DNA of 64,000 bases from Marinomonas algicola (GCF_014805825.1 NZ_CP061941.1:3720001-3784000), one strand, 5' to 3'. Positions 33,665-42,807 are shown, counted from the stretch's first letter. Program-made: numbers and translations. Notes: generated from the letters alone by a model not told the origin.

Positions 33665-34552
33665 TTAGACATTTTTATCGATCTGCTTCAGTAAATGACG
33701 CACCCCATCAAATGGGTCTGAGAATATCACGGATGCCGACTCGTTCTCGGCTGTTGACTGATTTTCTTCCAGCCAAATAGACGCTCCGCAGATTACAAGC
33801 GGAATCGATATCTCTTGAAGTTGAGCTTTAATTAGAGATTTTTTTTGACCAAATGATTTATCAAGATGCGCAATAAAAGCGTCTGGTTGGATGCCTTTTA
33901 TCAGCGGAAAGCTGTCTTCAATATTCTGTAATGAATCCAGTACAACCACATGACATCCCTTGTCTGAGCACCAAGCCGCCTGCAACCATACCCAAATACT
34001 AGAATCTTCTTCTAGACTGATTAATAAGACTTTTTTCTGAAATTTATTCTTACTTTTGGATACCAGTCGAGTATTAATACGCTGTTTCAATAGCGCAATA
34101 AAATAACTCAAAGCGGCGGATGTCTGAGCATTTTGCAAATGAGATAATACAGGAGACAACCAGTAGTGAATGACGACTTCAATCGGATACTGCGACAAAT
34201 TTTGCTGAATAAGCGCATCAATCTTGTCTTCTTGAAATCGTTCAATTGCCATCAGCAAAGCCGATTGTTGCACCTGCCATTCATTAGAAGTACCGCTTTC
34301 CTGCTCAACACGGTTCGTCTCAACAGTATCCTGCTCAAGTAATGCACGCACCTTACTCACAGCAATGCCTTTATTAATCCAGCTCACAATGTCTTTAACA
34401 CGTTGTACATCCATTTCAGAATAAAGTCTATGACCCTTTTCTGTCCTCACAGGCTTAAGTAGACCGTAGCGTCTTTCCCAGGCCCTTAATGTCACTGAGT
34501 TAATACCTGTTTTTAAAGACAGTTCTCGAATAGGGAAAAGCATTTCATTCAC
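33665..34552 (-). CDS. MerR-family regulator with a cobalamin-domain-like C-terminus (LitR/CarH-type)
   Basis: About 295-aa regulator. The N-terminal MerR domain is FPIRELSLKTGINSVTLRAWERRYGLLKPVRTEKGHRLYSEMDVQRV. A helical middle domain and a Rossmann-like part (KVLLISLEEDSSIWVWLQAAWCSDKGCHVVVL) follow, like CarH/LitR photoreceptors. The usual B12-ligand motif DxHxxG is not seen in that part, so light sensing by cobalamin is doubtful. The start is GTG at 34552 (VNEMLFPIREL) with GAG upstream, or ATG at 34543; the frame open to 34672 would cross its own promoter. It is divergent from an operon containing photolyase, the typical target of LitR-type regulators. Confidence 0.75.
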   Translation of the reverse strand: MNEMLFPIRELSLKTGINSVTLRAWERRYGLLKPVRTEKGHRLYSEMDVQRVKDIVSWINKGIAVSKVRALLEQDTVETNRVEQESGTSNEWQVQQSALLMAIERFQEDKIDALIQQNLSQYPIEVVIHYWLSPVLSHLQNAQTSAALSYFIALLKQRINTRLVSKSKNKFQKKVLLISLEEDSSIWVWLQAAWCSDKGCHVVVLDSLQNIEDSFPLIKGIQPDAFIAHLDKSFGQKKSLIKAQLQEISIPLVICGASIWLEENQSTAENESASVIFSDPFDGVRHLLKQIDKNV

Positions 34553-34626
34553 ACTTCTTTCTCGCCCCGTGGGCAAACCTTTAGCCGTCATACAAATCAT
34601 CACACATTTTATTGAGCATCTAATTC

Positions 34627-34704
34627 TATACAAAAAAAATATTTGTACAATAAATTTGATTTTCTTGTACAAACAGCTATATTGTAAAAGAAATAGTTAT
34701 ACAA
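34627..34704. promoter_or_regulatory. Cluster of TTGTACAA-type boxes in the divergent photolyase-operon promoter
   Basis: TTGTACAA occurs at 34643-34650 and again at 34665-34672, 22 bp apart (two helical turns). Related TATACAAA at 34627-34634 and TTATACAA at 34697-34704 flank them. The phased repeats between a MerR-type gene and a photolyase operon are likely operator sites. Binding is inferred. Confidence 0.6.
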
Positions 34705-34758
34705 AATTAAATTCCGTATAAATACAACCACCAACAATTGCAATAGGAAGCCAAAACC

Positions 34759-35763
34759 ATGCTCAAGAAGCAAACGCCATCTTATTTAGAAACCGATATC
34801 GCCATCATTGGTGCTGGTATCGCCGGTGCTTTTTGTGCCTCCCTATTAACAACGGCCGGTAAACAGGTCACCTTGGTGGAAAAAAGCCGTGGCACTGGTG
34901 GTCGCAGCAGCAGTAAAAGATTAGCTGATAATTTAGGGTGTGATCTTGGCGCGCCTTTTTTCCACATCACCAATCCAACGCTAAAACCGCAGGTACAACA
35001 GTGGCTACAAGATAAGGTTGTGGCTGAGTGGTCAGAAGCAAACAAAGACGGTTTTCAGGCCTACGTTGGGATTCCAAAAATGAGCGCCATTACCCGTTAT
35101 TTAATGGGTAAGGCAAACTTAATCAATAGCTGCCGCGTTCACCAAATAGAGAAAACCAGCCGTGGCTGGCTGTTACGAAATGAACAATACCAACCTATTC
35201 TGGTGTGTCGTCAGCTCATCATTACCGCACCAGCGGCACAAACATGCGCTTTGTTAGCAAGCCCTCACACTCCAGATAGCCTTTTAATTGAGAGCCATAA
35301 AGCCAGTGCCCTATGCCGTCCTCAATGGAGTGCCATGATAACAACAAAACCACAAGCCAATCACCTTGAAGCCGTAAAGGTCCTTCCGTTAATCGAACCT
35401 GACAATCATCCTATTATTGAACGAATTATTTACGACAGCGCGAAACCTAAGCGCTCTGATGACACATCTAATTGGGTGGTTCAAGCAAGACGAGACTGGA
35501 GTGAAAACCACGTTGACGCCGACAAAAACGTTATTTCAGAGCAACTCTCCAACGCTTTTTTTGAGATAACAGGGCAACAAGGCAACCCTATGTTATGCCA
35601 ACGCTGGCTACTTGGTAGGCATTCACCTATCGCGGGAGATGCTTCACGCTGGATAGAGGAGCAACAAATAGGCCTAGCGGCCGATTGGCTCTGTCAAGGC
35701 GACATTGAAGGTGCGCTTTTGAGTGCAAAAGATCTGTGTGAACGCATTTGTGCTCTACACTAA
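34759..35763 (+). CDS. FAD-dependent oxidoreductase, renalase/amine-oxidase-like
   Basis: 334-aa flavoprotein. The N-terminal Rossmann motif is DIAIIGAGIAGAFCASLLTTAGKQVTLVEKS (GxGxxG plus the terminal acidic residue), followed by RGTGGRSSSKRL and DLGAPFFHITNP, the renalase-like FAD-binding segments. A conserved C-terminal WLLGRHSPIAGDASRWIEEQQIGLAADW closes the FAD site. First gene of the operon with TudS-DUF1722 and photolyase; such oxidoreductases recur in photolyase clusters regulated by LitR-type proteins. Substrate unknown. Confidence 0.85.
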   Translation: MLKKQTPSYLETDIAIIGAGIAGAFCASLLTTAGKQVTLVEKSRGTGGRSSSKRLADNLGCDLGAPFFHITNPTLKPQVQQWLQDKVVAEWSEANKDGFQAYVGIPKMSAITRYLMGKANLINSCRVHQIEKTSRGWLLRNEQYQPILVCRQLIITAPAAQTCALLASPHTPDSLLIESHKASALCRPQWSAMITTKPQANHLEAVKVLPLIEPDNHPIIERIIYDSAKPKRSDDTSNWVVQARRDWSENHVDADKNVISEQLSNAFFEITGQQGNPMLCQRWLLGRHSPIAGDASRWIEEQQIGLAADWLCQGDIEGALLSAKDLCERICALH

Positions 35764-35814
35764 ATTCATCCATAAATTTTAATCGAACAATCATGACATG
35801 ACTAGGTGACGACA

Positions 35815-36858
35815 ATGAACTCGAAAAACACAATTAAAATGAAACAGATCGATGGCCAAGATCAACAAACCACTATTGCATCAAAACAACCTCAATTAGA
35901 TTCCACAACGCCTAATATTAAAGTGGGCATTAGCTCTTGTTTATTAGGACAGAATGTTCGCTTTAATGGTGGTCATAGCCGCTCCACATTTTGCGATAAT
36001 ATTCTTAACCAACACTTTTCCTTTGAAACTTTCTGTCCTGAAATGGCCGCTGGCTTTGGTGCACCAAGACCAACATTAAGATTAGAAGGTGATCCAGATT
36101 CACCTCGTCTCGCCTATTCAAACAAACCTGGTTCTGACGTTACAAAAGAGTTTCTTGCACCCAGTGCAGATTATGTTGAAACCTTAGGTCATTTAGATGG
36201 TTATATTTTGATGAAAAAATCACCTAGCTGTGGAATGAGCCGTATCAAGGTCTACCAAGAGAGTGGGCACCCACACGCAAAGGCACGCTCTGGACTTTTC
36301 ACTGAATTATTGCAAAAAAAATACCCTTACTTACCAATTGAAGAAGAAGCTCGATTGAATGATGCTAACCTAAGAGAAAACTTCATTTTAAGAGTTTACG
36401 CCCACCATGAATTTCGTCATTCAGTGGATGCGCAGCTGAGTATGAAAACGCTTATTGATTTCCATAGCCGCTATAAATACGTTGTTATGTCTCAATCTCA
36501 ACCGGCTTATAAAGCGCTTGGCAAATTGCTCTCCGGAACAGAGGAAATGCCATTAAAACAAAGAAGAGATTGTTATTTTCGTACCTTTATGGAGGCATTA
36601 AGCAAACCGGCTAAACGCCGTAACCATTGCAATACACTAACCCATTTATTGGGCTACCTAAAACGCAGTGTAGAGAGTCATGTACGCCAAGACATTTTAG
36701 CCGTGATAGAACAATATGGGCGCGGTGAAGTCAACTTAACCACGCCAATCACCTTGTTGCAGCATTACTTGAAACACTACGGTAGCGAATACGCTCAGCA
36801 ACAACGCTATATCACACCATACTACCCAGCTGAACTCGGCATTAGGAATCAAATTTAA
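35815..36858 (+). CDS. TudS (DUF523) thiouracil desulfidase-like domain fused to DUF1722 (YbgA)
   Basis: 347-aa two-domain protein. Start 35815 has AGGTG 7 nt upstream. Residues about 35-180 form DUF523/TudS with the three cluster cysteines Cys42 (SSCLLGQ), Cys74 (FCPEM) and Cys139 (SPSCGM). TudS holds a [4Fe-4S] cluster and removes sulfur from 2- or 4-thiouracil. Residues about 195-340 are DUF1722 (YAHHEFRHSVD, DFHSRYKYVVMSQSQPAYKALG, LTHLLGYLKR), the domain of E. coli YbgA, which is also encoded beside photolyase. The fusion and three cysteines are visible; thiouracil activity is family inference. Residues 1-33 are a polar lead-in. Confidence 0.85.
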   Translation: MNSKNTIKMKQIDGQDQQTTIASKQPQLDSTTPNIKVGISSCLLGQNVRFNGGHSRSTFCDNILNQHFSFETFCPEMAAGFGAPRPTLRLEGDPDSPRLAYSNKPGSDVTKEFLAPSADYVETLGHLDGYILMKKSPSCGMSRIKVYQESGHPHAKARSGLFTELLQKKYPYLPIEEEARLNDANLRENFILRVYAHHEFRHSVDAQLSMKTLIDFHSRYKYVVMSQSQPAYKALGKLLSGTEEMPLKQRRDCYFRTFMEALSKPAKRRNHCNTLTHLLGYLKRSVESHVRQDILAVIEQYGRGEVNLTTPITLLQHYLKHYGSEYAQQQRYITPYYPAELGIRNQI

Positions 36859-36914
36859 CCCTTAGAAGAAGTTGATTTCACTCTACTTTGATCAATAAAG
36901 GCATGTAAAATAGT

Positions 36915-38324
36915 ATGAATACAAAGCAAGTGGTCTGGCTTCGAAATGATTTACGCATAAAAGATAACCCAGCTGTCTTTTATGCGTCTCAAAATGGTCT
37001 TGTTGAGGTCATTATTTCAGTCACCCCAGAGCAATGGATACATCATCAAGAATCCCCAGCAAAATTGGGGCTAAGAGCTGACCTGATAAAATTGGTTACG
37101 GCGCAATTTGCCGACTTAGGAATTCAAGTTACCTTGGTTGAAGCCGATCATTTTGCTGACTTGCCAGATAAAATTGTGGCATTCTGTCAATCTGTAAGCG
37201 CTCATGACCTTTGGTTTAATCAAGAGACGCCTTTAGATGAAAGGCGCCGTGATAATGATGTCAGTGTTTTATGTGAACAAAACAGTATCCAGACTCACGC
37301 CCAGTCTATCGACCTCATTGTCGCCAAACCCGTCTTTAGCCAACAAGGGACACCGTTTAAAGTGTTTACCCCTTTTTACAAGCGCTGGTTGCAAATATTG
37401 TCGACACAAGACCGTGCCCCCTTACCGGCTCCAGAAAAGCAAGGCGAAGCGATAGCCGTAATTGATTTTGATCCTACATGGCGTGGACCCTATCGAGAAG
37501 ATTTATGGCCAGTGGATGGAGAAGCGACAAAACGACGGCTTTGGCAATTCTGTCATCATAAAGAAAGTTTTTATGATGAACAGAGAGATATTCCCTCTTT
37601 ACCAGGAACCAGTACCCTGTCGCCTTACCTTAGCTTAGGCGCAATTGGACCAAGAGAATTGCTCTTTGCTATTGAGTACACGTGCGACCAAGCAGGTAGA
37701 GACTGGCGGGGCAGTATTTGGCTAAAAGAATTGGCCTGGCGCGACTTTTATCGCCAACTGCTCTTGCATTTCGATACGCTCAATATGTCAAAACCATTCA
37801 AACCCGAAACCGATAGGATTACTTGGAATAACCCAGAAGTCGGTTTTCAAGCTTGGTGTGATGGCAATACCGGCTTTCCTATTGTTGATGCCGCCATGAG
37901 ACAACTGGCTCAAACAGGTTGGATGCATAATCGCTTAAGAATGATTACCGCCAGTTTTTTAACCAAGCTACTTTTTATTGATTGGCGCATTGGAGAGGCG
38001 TACTTTATGAACACCTTAATTGATGGTGAATTTGCCGCAAACAATGGTGGTTGGCAATGGAGTGCTTCTACCGGGTGCGATGCAGCACCTTATTTCCGTG
38101 TCTTTAACCCAACGAGACAATCTGAGCGGTTTGATCCTTCGGGCGATTTTATCCGACGTTTTGTACCAGAACTTCGATCACTGGATAATAAAGCCATTCA
38201 TAATCCAAGCGACACTCAGCGCCTTGAGCTAAATTACCCAACCCCCATAATCGATTACAAATCGGCGAGGCAACATGCTATTTCAGCCTTTGCTCAACTT
38301 ACCTCTAAACCCGCTCTGAATTAA
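36915..38324 (+). CDS. phrB: Deoxyribodipyrimidine photolyase
   Basis: 469-aa CPD photolyase. The N-terminal antenna-binding alpha/beta domain (VVWLRNDLRIKDNPAVFYAS) and the C-terminal FAD domain are complete. The FAD-domain landmarks are SLPGTSTLSPYLSLGAIGPREL, WLKELAWRDFYRQLL, TGFPIVDAAMRQLAQTGWMHNRLRM and NNGGWQWSASTGCDAAPYFRVFNPTRQSERFDP. It repairs UV-induced cyclobutane pyrimidine dimers using blue light. It is the last gene of a three-gene operon under the phased TTGTACAA boxes. The gene-free stretch 38325-38582 contains AT-rich sequence only. Confidence 0.95.
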   Translation: MNTKQVVWLRNDLRIKDNPAVFYASQNGLVEVIISVTPEQWIHHQESPAKLGLRADLIKLVTAQFADLGIQVTLVEADHFADLPDKIVAFCQSVSAHDLWFNQETPLDERRRDNDVSVLCEQNSIQTHAQSIDLIVAKPVFSQQGTPFKVFTPFYKRWLQILSTQDRAPLPAPEKQGEAIAVIDFDPTWRGPYREDLWPVDGEATKRRLWQFCHHKESFYDEQRDIPSLPGTSTLSPYLSLGAIGPRELLFAIEYTCDQAGRDWRGSIWLKELAWRDFYRQLLLHFDTLNMSKPFKPETDRITWNNPEVGFQAWCDGNTGFPIVDAAMRQLAQTGWMHNRLRMITASFLTKLLFIDWRIGEAYFMNTLIDGEFAANNGGWQWSASTGCDAAPYFRVFNPTRQSERFDPSGDFIRRFVPELRSLDNKAIHNPSDTQRLELNYPTPIIDYKSARQHAISAFAQLTSKPALN

Positions 38325-38582
38325 TCGTCCACTCAGTCTCAAAGCGCTTTTGGGCATGGTTCTATCCGCGCTTTCTGCTTATAGCTTTTTGTGTGTGTAA
38401 AAGAGGAAAGTAATCATTACACCTATAATAATTACTACTCTAATCAATATTTTGTTACGCCCCATTGCATTCATACATTCAAGCTGGCATTTAGTTGCAC
38501 TTAAATAGTGCTGTAAAAATAGCAATATCCAGATAAGATTGATGATTACATTATTATACAACGCACTTTATTGAGAATTATT

Positions 38583-39056
38583 ATGTCTGATCAATACATA
38601 CAAGACGTGCTTATTAATCTTCGCCGCATTATCCGCGCAACCGATTTGCAATCGAAATGGATCTCCAAAACCTGTGGCCTAACTATCCCTCAAATTATGG
38701 TTTTACGCTCTATTGCCTCATTAGGAGACGTTACTGTTAAAAAGCTTTCAGACGATGTGTCCTTGTCACAAGCAACGGTTACCACCATATTAAACCGATT
38801 AGAAGATAAAAAACTGGTAGAAAGAGTCCGTTCAGAGGCGGATAAGCGTATTGTCCATGCACGTTTGACCGATAAAAGTGCGCATGTTTTGGAAGGCACG
38901 CCGCCACTAATGCATGAAAACTTCATACACTCTTTTACCGAGTTGGCTCCTTGGGAACAAACTCAAATACTGTCTTCGCTACAAAGAGTGGCTTCCATGA
39001 TGGACGCGGATAAGCTCGATGCGTCTCCCTTACTCGACGTCAATGCCCCCTACTGA
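38583..39056 (+). CDS. MarR-family osmotic regulator (EctR/CosR-like)
   Basis: 157-aa winged-helix regulator. ATG at 38583 (MSDQYIQDVLINLRRIIRAT) has GAG 7 nt upstream. The MarR core QIMVLRSIASLGDVTVKKLSDDVSLSQATVTTILNRLEDKKLVERVRSEADKRIVHARLT is complete, and the N-terminal LRRIIRATDLQSKWISKTCGLTIPQ resembles EctR1 and CosR, repressors of ectoine and betaine genes in halophiles and Vibrio. It precedes the betaine ABC operon on the same strand by about 150 bp, which supports an osmolyte-regulator role. Assignment to EctR/CosR is inferred from similarity remembered and context. Confidence 0.8.
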   Translation: MSDQYIQDVLINLRRIIRATDLQSKWISKTCGLTIPQIMVLRSIASLGDVTVKKLSDDVSLSQATVTTILNRLEDKKLVERVRSEADKRIVHARLTDKSAHVLEGTPPLMHENFIHSFTELAPWEQTQILSSLQRVASMMDADKLDASPLLDVNAPY

Positions 39057-39206
39057 CCTATAATTTTTGAGCAAACCCAATGAGAAAAAACCTAAGTTCT
39101 CAACATAACTTTACTAAATAGATTTGATATAACCTCTTGGACTATATAGACTGAAATTACTTTGAGAACTAAGTATTTTAGACATTATTATATAAAAGGA
39201 TCACAC

Positions 39207-40196
39207 ATGCGTAATATTCTACTAATGACAGGCGCGTTATCTCTTGTCCCAACAGTCAGTTTTGCAGCCGATTGCGGTGATGTATCTATTGCTGATATGA
39301 ACTGGAGTTCGGCCTCTTTAATGGCAAATGTAGATAAGTACATTTTAGAAAATGGTTTTGGCTGTGACGTCGATTTAATTCCTGGAGACACAATGCCGAC
39401 AGGAACCTCGATGCTAGAGAAAAATGAACCCGATGTGGCTCCTGAAATGTGGGCTAATGCTTCGTTAGCCGCGTTGCAAAAAGGCATTGATGACAAACGT
39501 CTGCGTTTCTCTGTTGATTCCCTCTCTGATGGTGGCGAAGAAGGCTTTTGGGTACCAAAGTATATGGTCGAAAAATACCCTGAGTTGGCCACAATTGAAG
39601 GCGTTCGAAAACATCCTGAGTTATTTGAACATCCAGAAGACGATGAGCTGGGTGCTTTATACGGTTGCCCTGCTGGGTGGAACTGTCAAATCTCTACAGT
39701 GAATTTATTTCAAGCCCTAAAAATGGAAGACGCTGGCTTTGAAGTGATTGACCCGGGCTCTGCAGCCGGTTTGTCAGGGTCCATTGCCCGCGCTTACGAA
39801 CGGGAACAGGGTTGGTTAGGTTATTATTGGGCACCTACGGCTATTTTAGGCAAGTATGAAATGGTAAAAGTAGACTTTGGCTCAGGCATAAATAAAGAAC
39901 ATTTTGTTGATTGCATCACTCAAGAAAATTGCTTAGACCCTAAACCGACAATGTACCCACCTTCTTTTGTAACCACGGTAACAACAGAAGATTTTGCCAC
40001 ACGTGAACCTCAAGCTTACGATTACTTCACTAAACGTGCTTTTACCAATAAAGACATGAATAAATTGCTTGCTTGGATGGAAGAAAACCAAGCCGATGGT
40101 GAAATCGCCGCTGAATACTTTATTGAGAATCATGAAGCCCTTTGGAGTAAATGGGTACCAGCAGACGTTGCGACAAAAATCAAAAATTCACTATAA
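39207..40196 (+). CDS. proX: Glycine betaine/proline ABC transporter substrate-binding protein
   Basis: 329-aa periplasmic protein. Start 39207 has AAAAGGA upstream; the signal peptide is about 20 residues (MRNILLMTGALSLVPTVSFA-AD). The mature part has the OpuAC-like pattern MNWSSASLMANVDKYILENGFGCDVDLIPGDTM and aromatic residues for quaternary-ammonium binding (WVPKYM, GWLGYYWAP, PSFVTTV). Two cysteine pairs (Cys at DCGDV/GFGCDV and YGCPAGWNCQ/DCITQENC) may form disulfides. First gene of a betaine importer operon under the MarR-like regulator. Confidence 0.9.
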   Translation: MRNILLMTGALSLVPTVSFAADCGDVSIADMNWSSASLMANVDKYILENGFGCDVDLIPGDTMPTGTSMLEKNEPDVAPEMWANASLAALQKGIDDKRLRFSVDSLSDGGEEGFWVPKYMVEKYPELATIEGVRKHPELFEHPEDDELGALYGCPAGWNCQISTVNLFQALKMEDAGFEVIDPGSAAGLSGSIARAYEREQGWLGYYWAPTAILGKYEMVKVDFGSGINKEHFVDCITQENCLDPKPTMYPPSFVTTVTTEDFATREPQAYDYFTKRAFTNKDMNKLLAWMEENQADGEIAAEYFIENHEALWSKWVPADVATKIKNSL

Positions 40197-40315
40197 AACG
40201 ACATCATACACAATCGCATCTTCAAGGACAGAAAGTGTGATTGTGTCGTTACGTTCAACACTTTACGTTAATATTCAAATGATACACATGCTTACTTTTA
40301 AAAGGCTAAATACTT

Positions 40316-41215
40316 ATGTCTGACTCTTCATGGCTCACCGAGTTTCCACAACTCGAACGCCGCGATTTAATCGATATTCGAAAATCTCTAGATGGCGCCT
40401 ATCGATCTTTCTCTCGCGAATATGGTGAAACCATTGAGAACTTTTTTGATCCTTTGCTTTCATTCCTAATCTGGTTTGAAAAGTTGCTTATTAGTTCTCC
40501 TTGGTGGCTGGTCATCGCGGTTATTATTGCTATTGTTTATGCCGCCAGCCGTTCATGGAAGCTTTCTCTTGGAGTAATGGCCTCTTTGCTCGCCATTGGT
40601 TACTTTGGTATGTGGGAAGACACCATGAGAACCCTCAGTATTATTACCGTCTGTACTTTACTCTCTATTGGTATTGGTATTCCTATTGGCATCCTCATTT
40701 CTCGTTCTAATAAGGCACAGGCTATCGTCAATCCTATATTAGACATAATGCAAACCATGCCCGCTTTCGTTTATCTTATCCCTGTCGTCATGTTGCTCGG
40801 TATTGGTAAAATTCCAGGGGTTATTGCGGTTATCATTTATGCCATACCACCGGTAATTCGACTAACGAACTTAGGAATACGCTTGGTTAATGTAGAGACG
40901 TTAGAAGCCGCAACAGCCTATGGAGCAACGTCCACACAACGCTTATTTGGCGTCCAGTTACCACTCGCCCTGCCAACTATTATGGCGGGTATAAACCAAA
41001 CCATTATGATGGCTCTCTCTATGGTTGTGGTTGCGTCTATGATTGGGGTCAAAGGGTTAGGCCAACCAGTTTTAAAATCCATTACCAATCAATATTTCAC
41101 TTTAGGTCTACTGAACGGTTTGGCTATTGTTGCTTTAGCCATTATTTTCGATCGAGTATCTCAGACTTATGCAAAACGCTCTCAGAAACATTTAGAAGGT
41201 CATAACAATGGATAA
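40316..41215 (+). CDS. proW: Betaine ABC transporter permease
   Basis: 299-aa inner-membrane permease of the ProW/OpuAB type. A cytoplasmic N-terminal region (residues 1-50) precedes the helices. The permease core has GIGIPIGILISRSNKAQAIVNPILDIMQTMPAFVYLIPVVMLLGIGKIPGVIAVIIYAIPPVIRLT and the EAA loop VETLEAATAYGATSTQRLFGVQLPLALPTIMAGINQTIMMALSMVVVASMIG. It follows the binding protein by about 120 bp and overlaps the ATPase gene by 8 bp. Substrate is glycine betaine or a related osmolyte by context. Confidence 0.93.
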   Translation: MSDSSWLTEFPQLERRDLIDIRKSLDGAYRSFSREYGETIENFFDPLLSFLIWFEKLLISSPWWLVIAVIIAIVYAASRSWKLSLGVMASLLAIGYFGMWEDTMRTLSIITVCTLLSIGIGIPIGILISRSNKAQAIVNPILDIMQTMPAFVYLIPVVMLLGIGKIPGVIAVIIYAIPPVIRLTNLGIRLVNVETLEAATAYGATSTQRLFGVQLPLALPTIMAGINQTIMMALSMVVVASMIGVKGLGQPVLKSITNQYFTLGLLNGLAIVALAIIFDRVSQTYAKRSQKHLEGHNNG

Positions 41216-42407
41216 GGTTCATGAAACACCTTTCATCGAAATATCGGGCCTTTATCAGATTTTTGGTAATACACCGAAAAAAATAATGCCGTTGGTAAAT
41301 GCAGGTAAAAGCAAAGATGACATTTTGGCCGAAACAGGCCATACGGTTGGTCTAAAAGACATCAACTTAAATGTTCATCGCGGCGAAATTTTTGTCATAA
41401 TGGGCTTATCAGGCTCAGGGAAATCGACCTTAATACGACACTTCAATCGCTTAATTGACCCTACAGAGGGGCAAATTAAAGTGGAGGGAGAAGATATTAT
41501 GAAATTTTCTCTCAAAGAATTAACAGAGTTCAGACGTCATAAAATGTCAATGGTGTTCCAAAATTTTGGCCTAATGCCTCACCGAAATGTCATTGAAAAT
41601 GTCTCTTATGGATTATCCGTACAAGGTATAGATAAAAAAGTTCGCTATAAGTCGGCTACTGAATGGCTAGAAACTGTTGGCTTAGCGGGATACGAAGAAC
41701 AATATCCTGCACAACTTTCTGGTGGGCAACAACAACGAGTGGGGCTTGCTAGAGCGCTCTGTACAAACGCAGAAATACTCTTGATGGATGAAGCCTTTTC
41801 GGCACTAGACCCATTGATTCGTAGCGAGATGCAAGATCAATTGGTGCAGCTTCAAAATGAACTGCAAAAGACCATTATTTTTATCACGCATGATTTAGAT
41901 GAAGCGTTAAGAATTGGAGATCGGATCGCCATCTTAAAAGATGGAGAGCTCATCCAAATTGGTACGCCGGTTGATATTCTTTTGAACCCGGCAGACGATT
42001 ATGTGGAAGCCTTTGTAAAGGATGTTAATAGAGCGCGTGCCGTTCCAGTTAAAACAATTATGCAAAAAACAATACCTTTGGTTACAAGCCAGCGGTTCCA
42101 GGATGCATTACTTCAAATGGCATCAAACGATTATGCGTTTTATCAGTCATCTCATGGTTTTGAAGGCATCCTTTTAAAAGAGACACTTGAAGAAGCATTG
42201 AGTACGGCCCCTACGGGTTCTATACAAACTGAACATGTGCTTGCGAGCGCAACAGTGACGCCAAATACCCCCTTGGAGTTTGCTCTTCCAAAAGCGTTAT
42301 TATCCCATTATGCATTACCTGTATTGGATAAAGACGGCAAACACCTAGGTGAGCTGAGCCAAAAAGTATTGGCGGACACATTAGACAATTCAGAGAAATC
42401 AGATTAA
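41208..42407 (+). CDS. proV: Betaine ABC transporter ATP-binding protein
   Basis: 399-aa ATPase with the ProV N-terminal extension (GLYQIFGNTPKKIMPLVNAGKSKDDILAETGHTVGLKDIN), Walker A GLSGSGKST, Q-loop SMVFQNFGLMPHRNV, signature LSGGQQQRVGLARAL and Walker B ILLMDEAFSALDPLI. The C-terminal part (residues about 285-399: VKTIMQKTIPLVTSQRFQDAL, HYALPVLDKDGKHLGELSQ) is a tandem CBS-like osmosensor region, as in OpuAA/ProV. The gene order binding protein, permease, ATPase is the reverse of E. coli proVWX and is common in marine gammaproteobacteria. Confidence 0.93.
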   Translation: MDKVHETPFIEISGLYQIFGNTPKKIMPLVNAGKSKDDILAETGHTVGLKDINLNVHRGEIFVIMGLSGSGKSTLIRHFNRLIDPTEGQIKVEGEDIMKFSLKELTEFRRHKMSMVFQNFGLMPHRNVIENVSYGLSVQGIDKKVRYKSATEWLETVGLAGYEEQYPAQLSGGQQQRVGLARALCTNAEILLMDEAFSALDPLIRSEMQDQLVQLQNELQKTIIFITHDLDEALRIGDRIAILKDGELIQIGTPVDILLNPADDYVEAFVKDVNRARAVPVKTIMQKTIPLVTSQRFQDALLQMASNDYAFYQSSHGFEGILLKETLEEALSTAPTGSIQTEHVLASATVTPNTPLEFALPKALLSHYALPVLDKDGKHLGELSQKVLADTLDNSEKSD

Positions 42408-42413
42408 TCTGAA

Positions 42414-42448
42414 TTAAGGCTGGGTATTCATTAAGTATCCAGCCTTAA
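42414..42448. terminator. Hairpin between convergent betaine and VOC genes
   Basis: TTAAGGCTGG-gTAT (42414-42427) pairs with GTATCCAGCCTTAA (42435-42448). The stem is strong but T-runs are short on both sides, so it may act as a bidirectional 3'-end structure. Confidence 0.6.
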
Positions 42449-42456
42449 ACCGACCA

Positions 42457-42807
42457 TTACTTGTCGGACCAAACGGCGAACTCATTATTACTTGGGTCGA
42501 TAAAGTGAAAACGTTTCCCTCCAGGAAAGACAAATGTATCCTGAACAATAACACCACCGTACTCTACAATTTTCATTTTCAATGAATCCAAATCATCACT
42601 GTATAAAACCACCAAGGCACTGCCATAATAAGTCAGTGATGACTTCTCCGATTTAAAAAAGCCGCCATCCAGTCCGGCATTTTTAAAGGCACTGTATTCA
42701 GTACCATAATCAACAAAGTCCCGCTCAAACACATTACGAAAGAATCGTTTCGTTTCCTCTAATTTTGAAGCGGGAAATTCCACGTAATTAATGTGATTGT
42801 TCTGCAT
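42457..42807 (-). CDS. VOC-family (glyoxalase/bleomycin-resistance-like) protein
   Basis: 116-aa protein starting MQNNHINYVEFPASKLEETKRFFRNVF with AGGA upstream. The upstream in-frame extension (to 42867) looks like a hydrophobic run without a good ribosome site, so the shorter start is chosen. The beta-alpha-beta-beta-beta fold of the VOC superfamily is visible (HINYVEFPASKLEETKRFF, YGSALVVLYSDDLDSLKMKIVEYGGVIVQDTFVFPGGKRFHFIDPSNNEFAVWSD). Metal ligands and substrate cannot be fixed. Such small VOC proteins are often annotated glyoxalase-like without known activity. Confidence 0.82.
   Translation of the reverse strand: MQNNHINYVEFPASKLEETKRFFRNVFERDFVDYGTEYSAFKNAGLDGGFFKSEKSSLTYYGSALVVLYSDDLDSLKMKIVEYGGVIVQDTFVFPGGKRFHFIDPSNNEFAVWSDK

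Noticed and set aside
34553..34672. N-terminal extension of the MerR-type regulator
   Set aside because: The extension is hydrophobic and Cys/Ile/Phe-rich, unlike MerR proteins, and would cover the TTGTACAA boxes and promoter; a start at 34552 or 34543 fits the family.
38379..38561. 60-residue hydrophobic open frame on the minus strand between photolyase and the MarR gene
   Set aside because: It begins with TTG without a ribosome site, overlaps the probable MarR-gene promoter, and shows no family pattern beyond hydrophobic AT-rich sequence.
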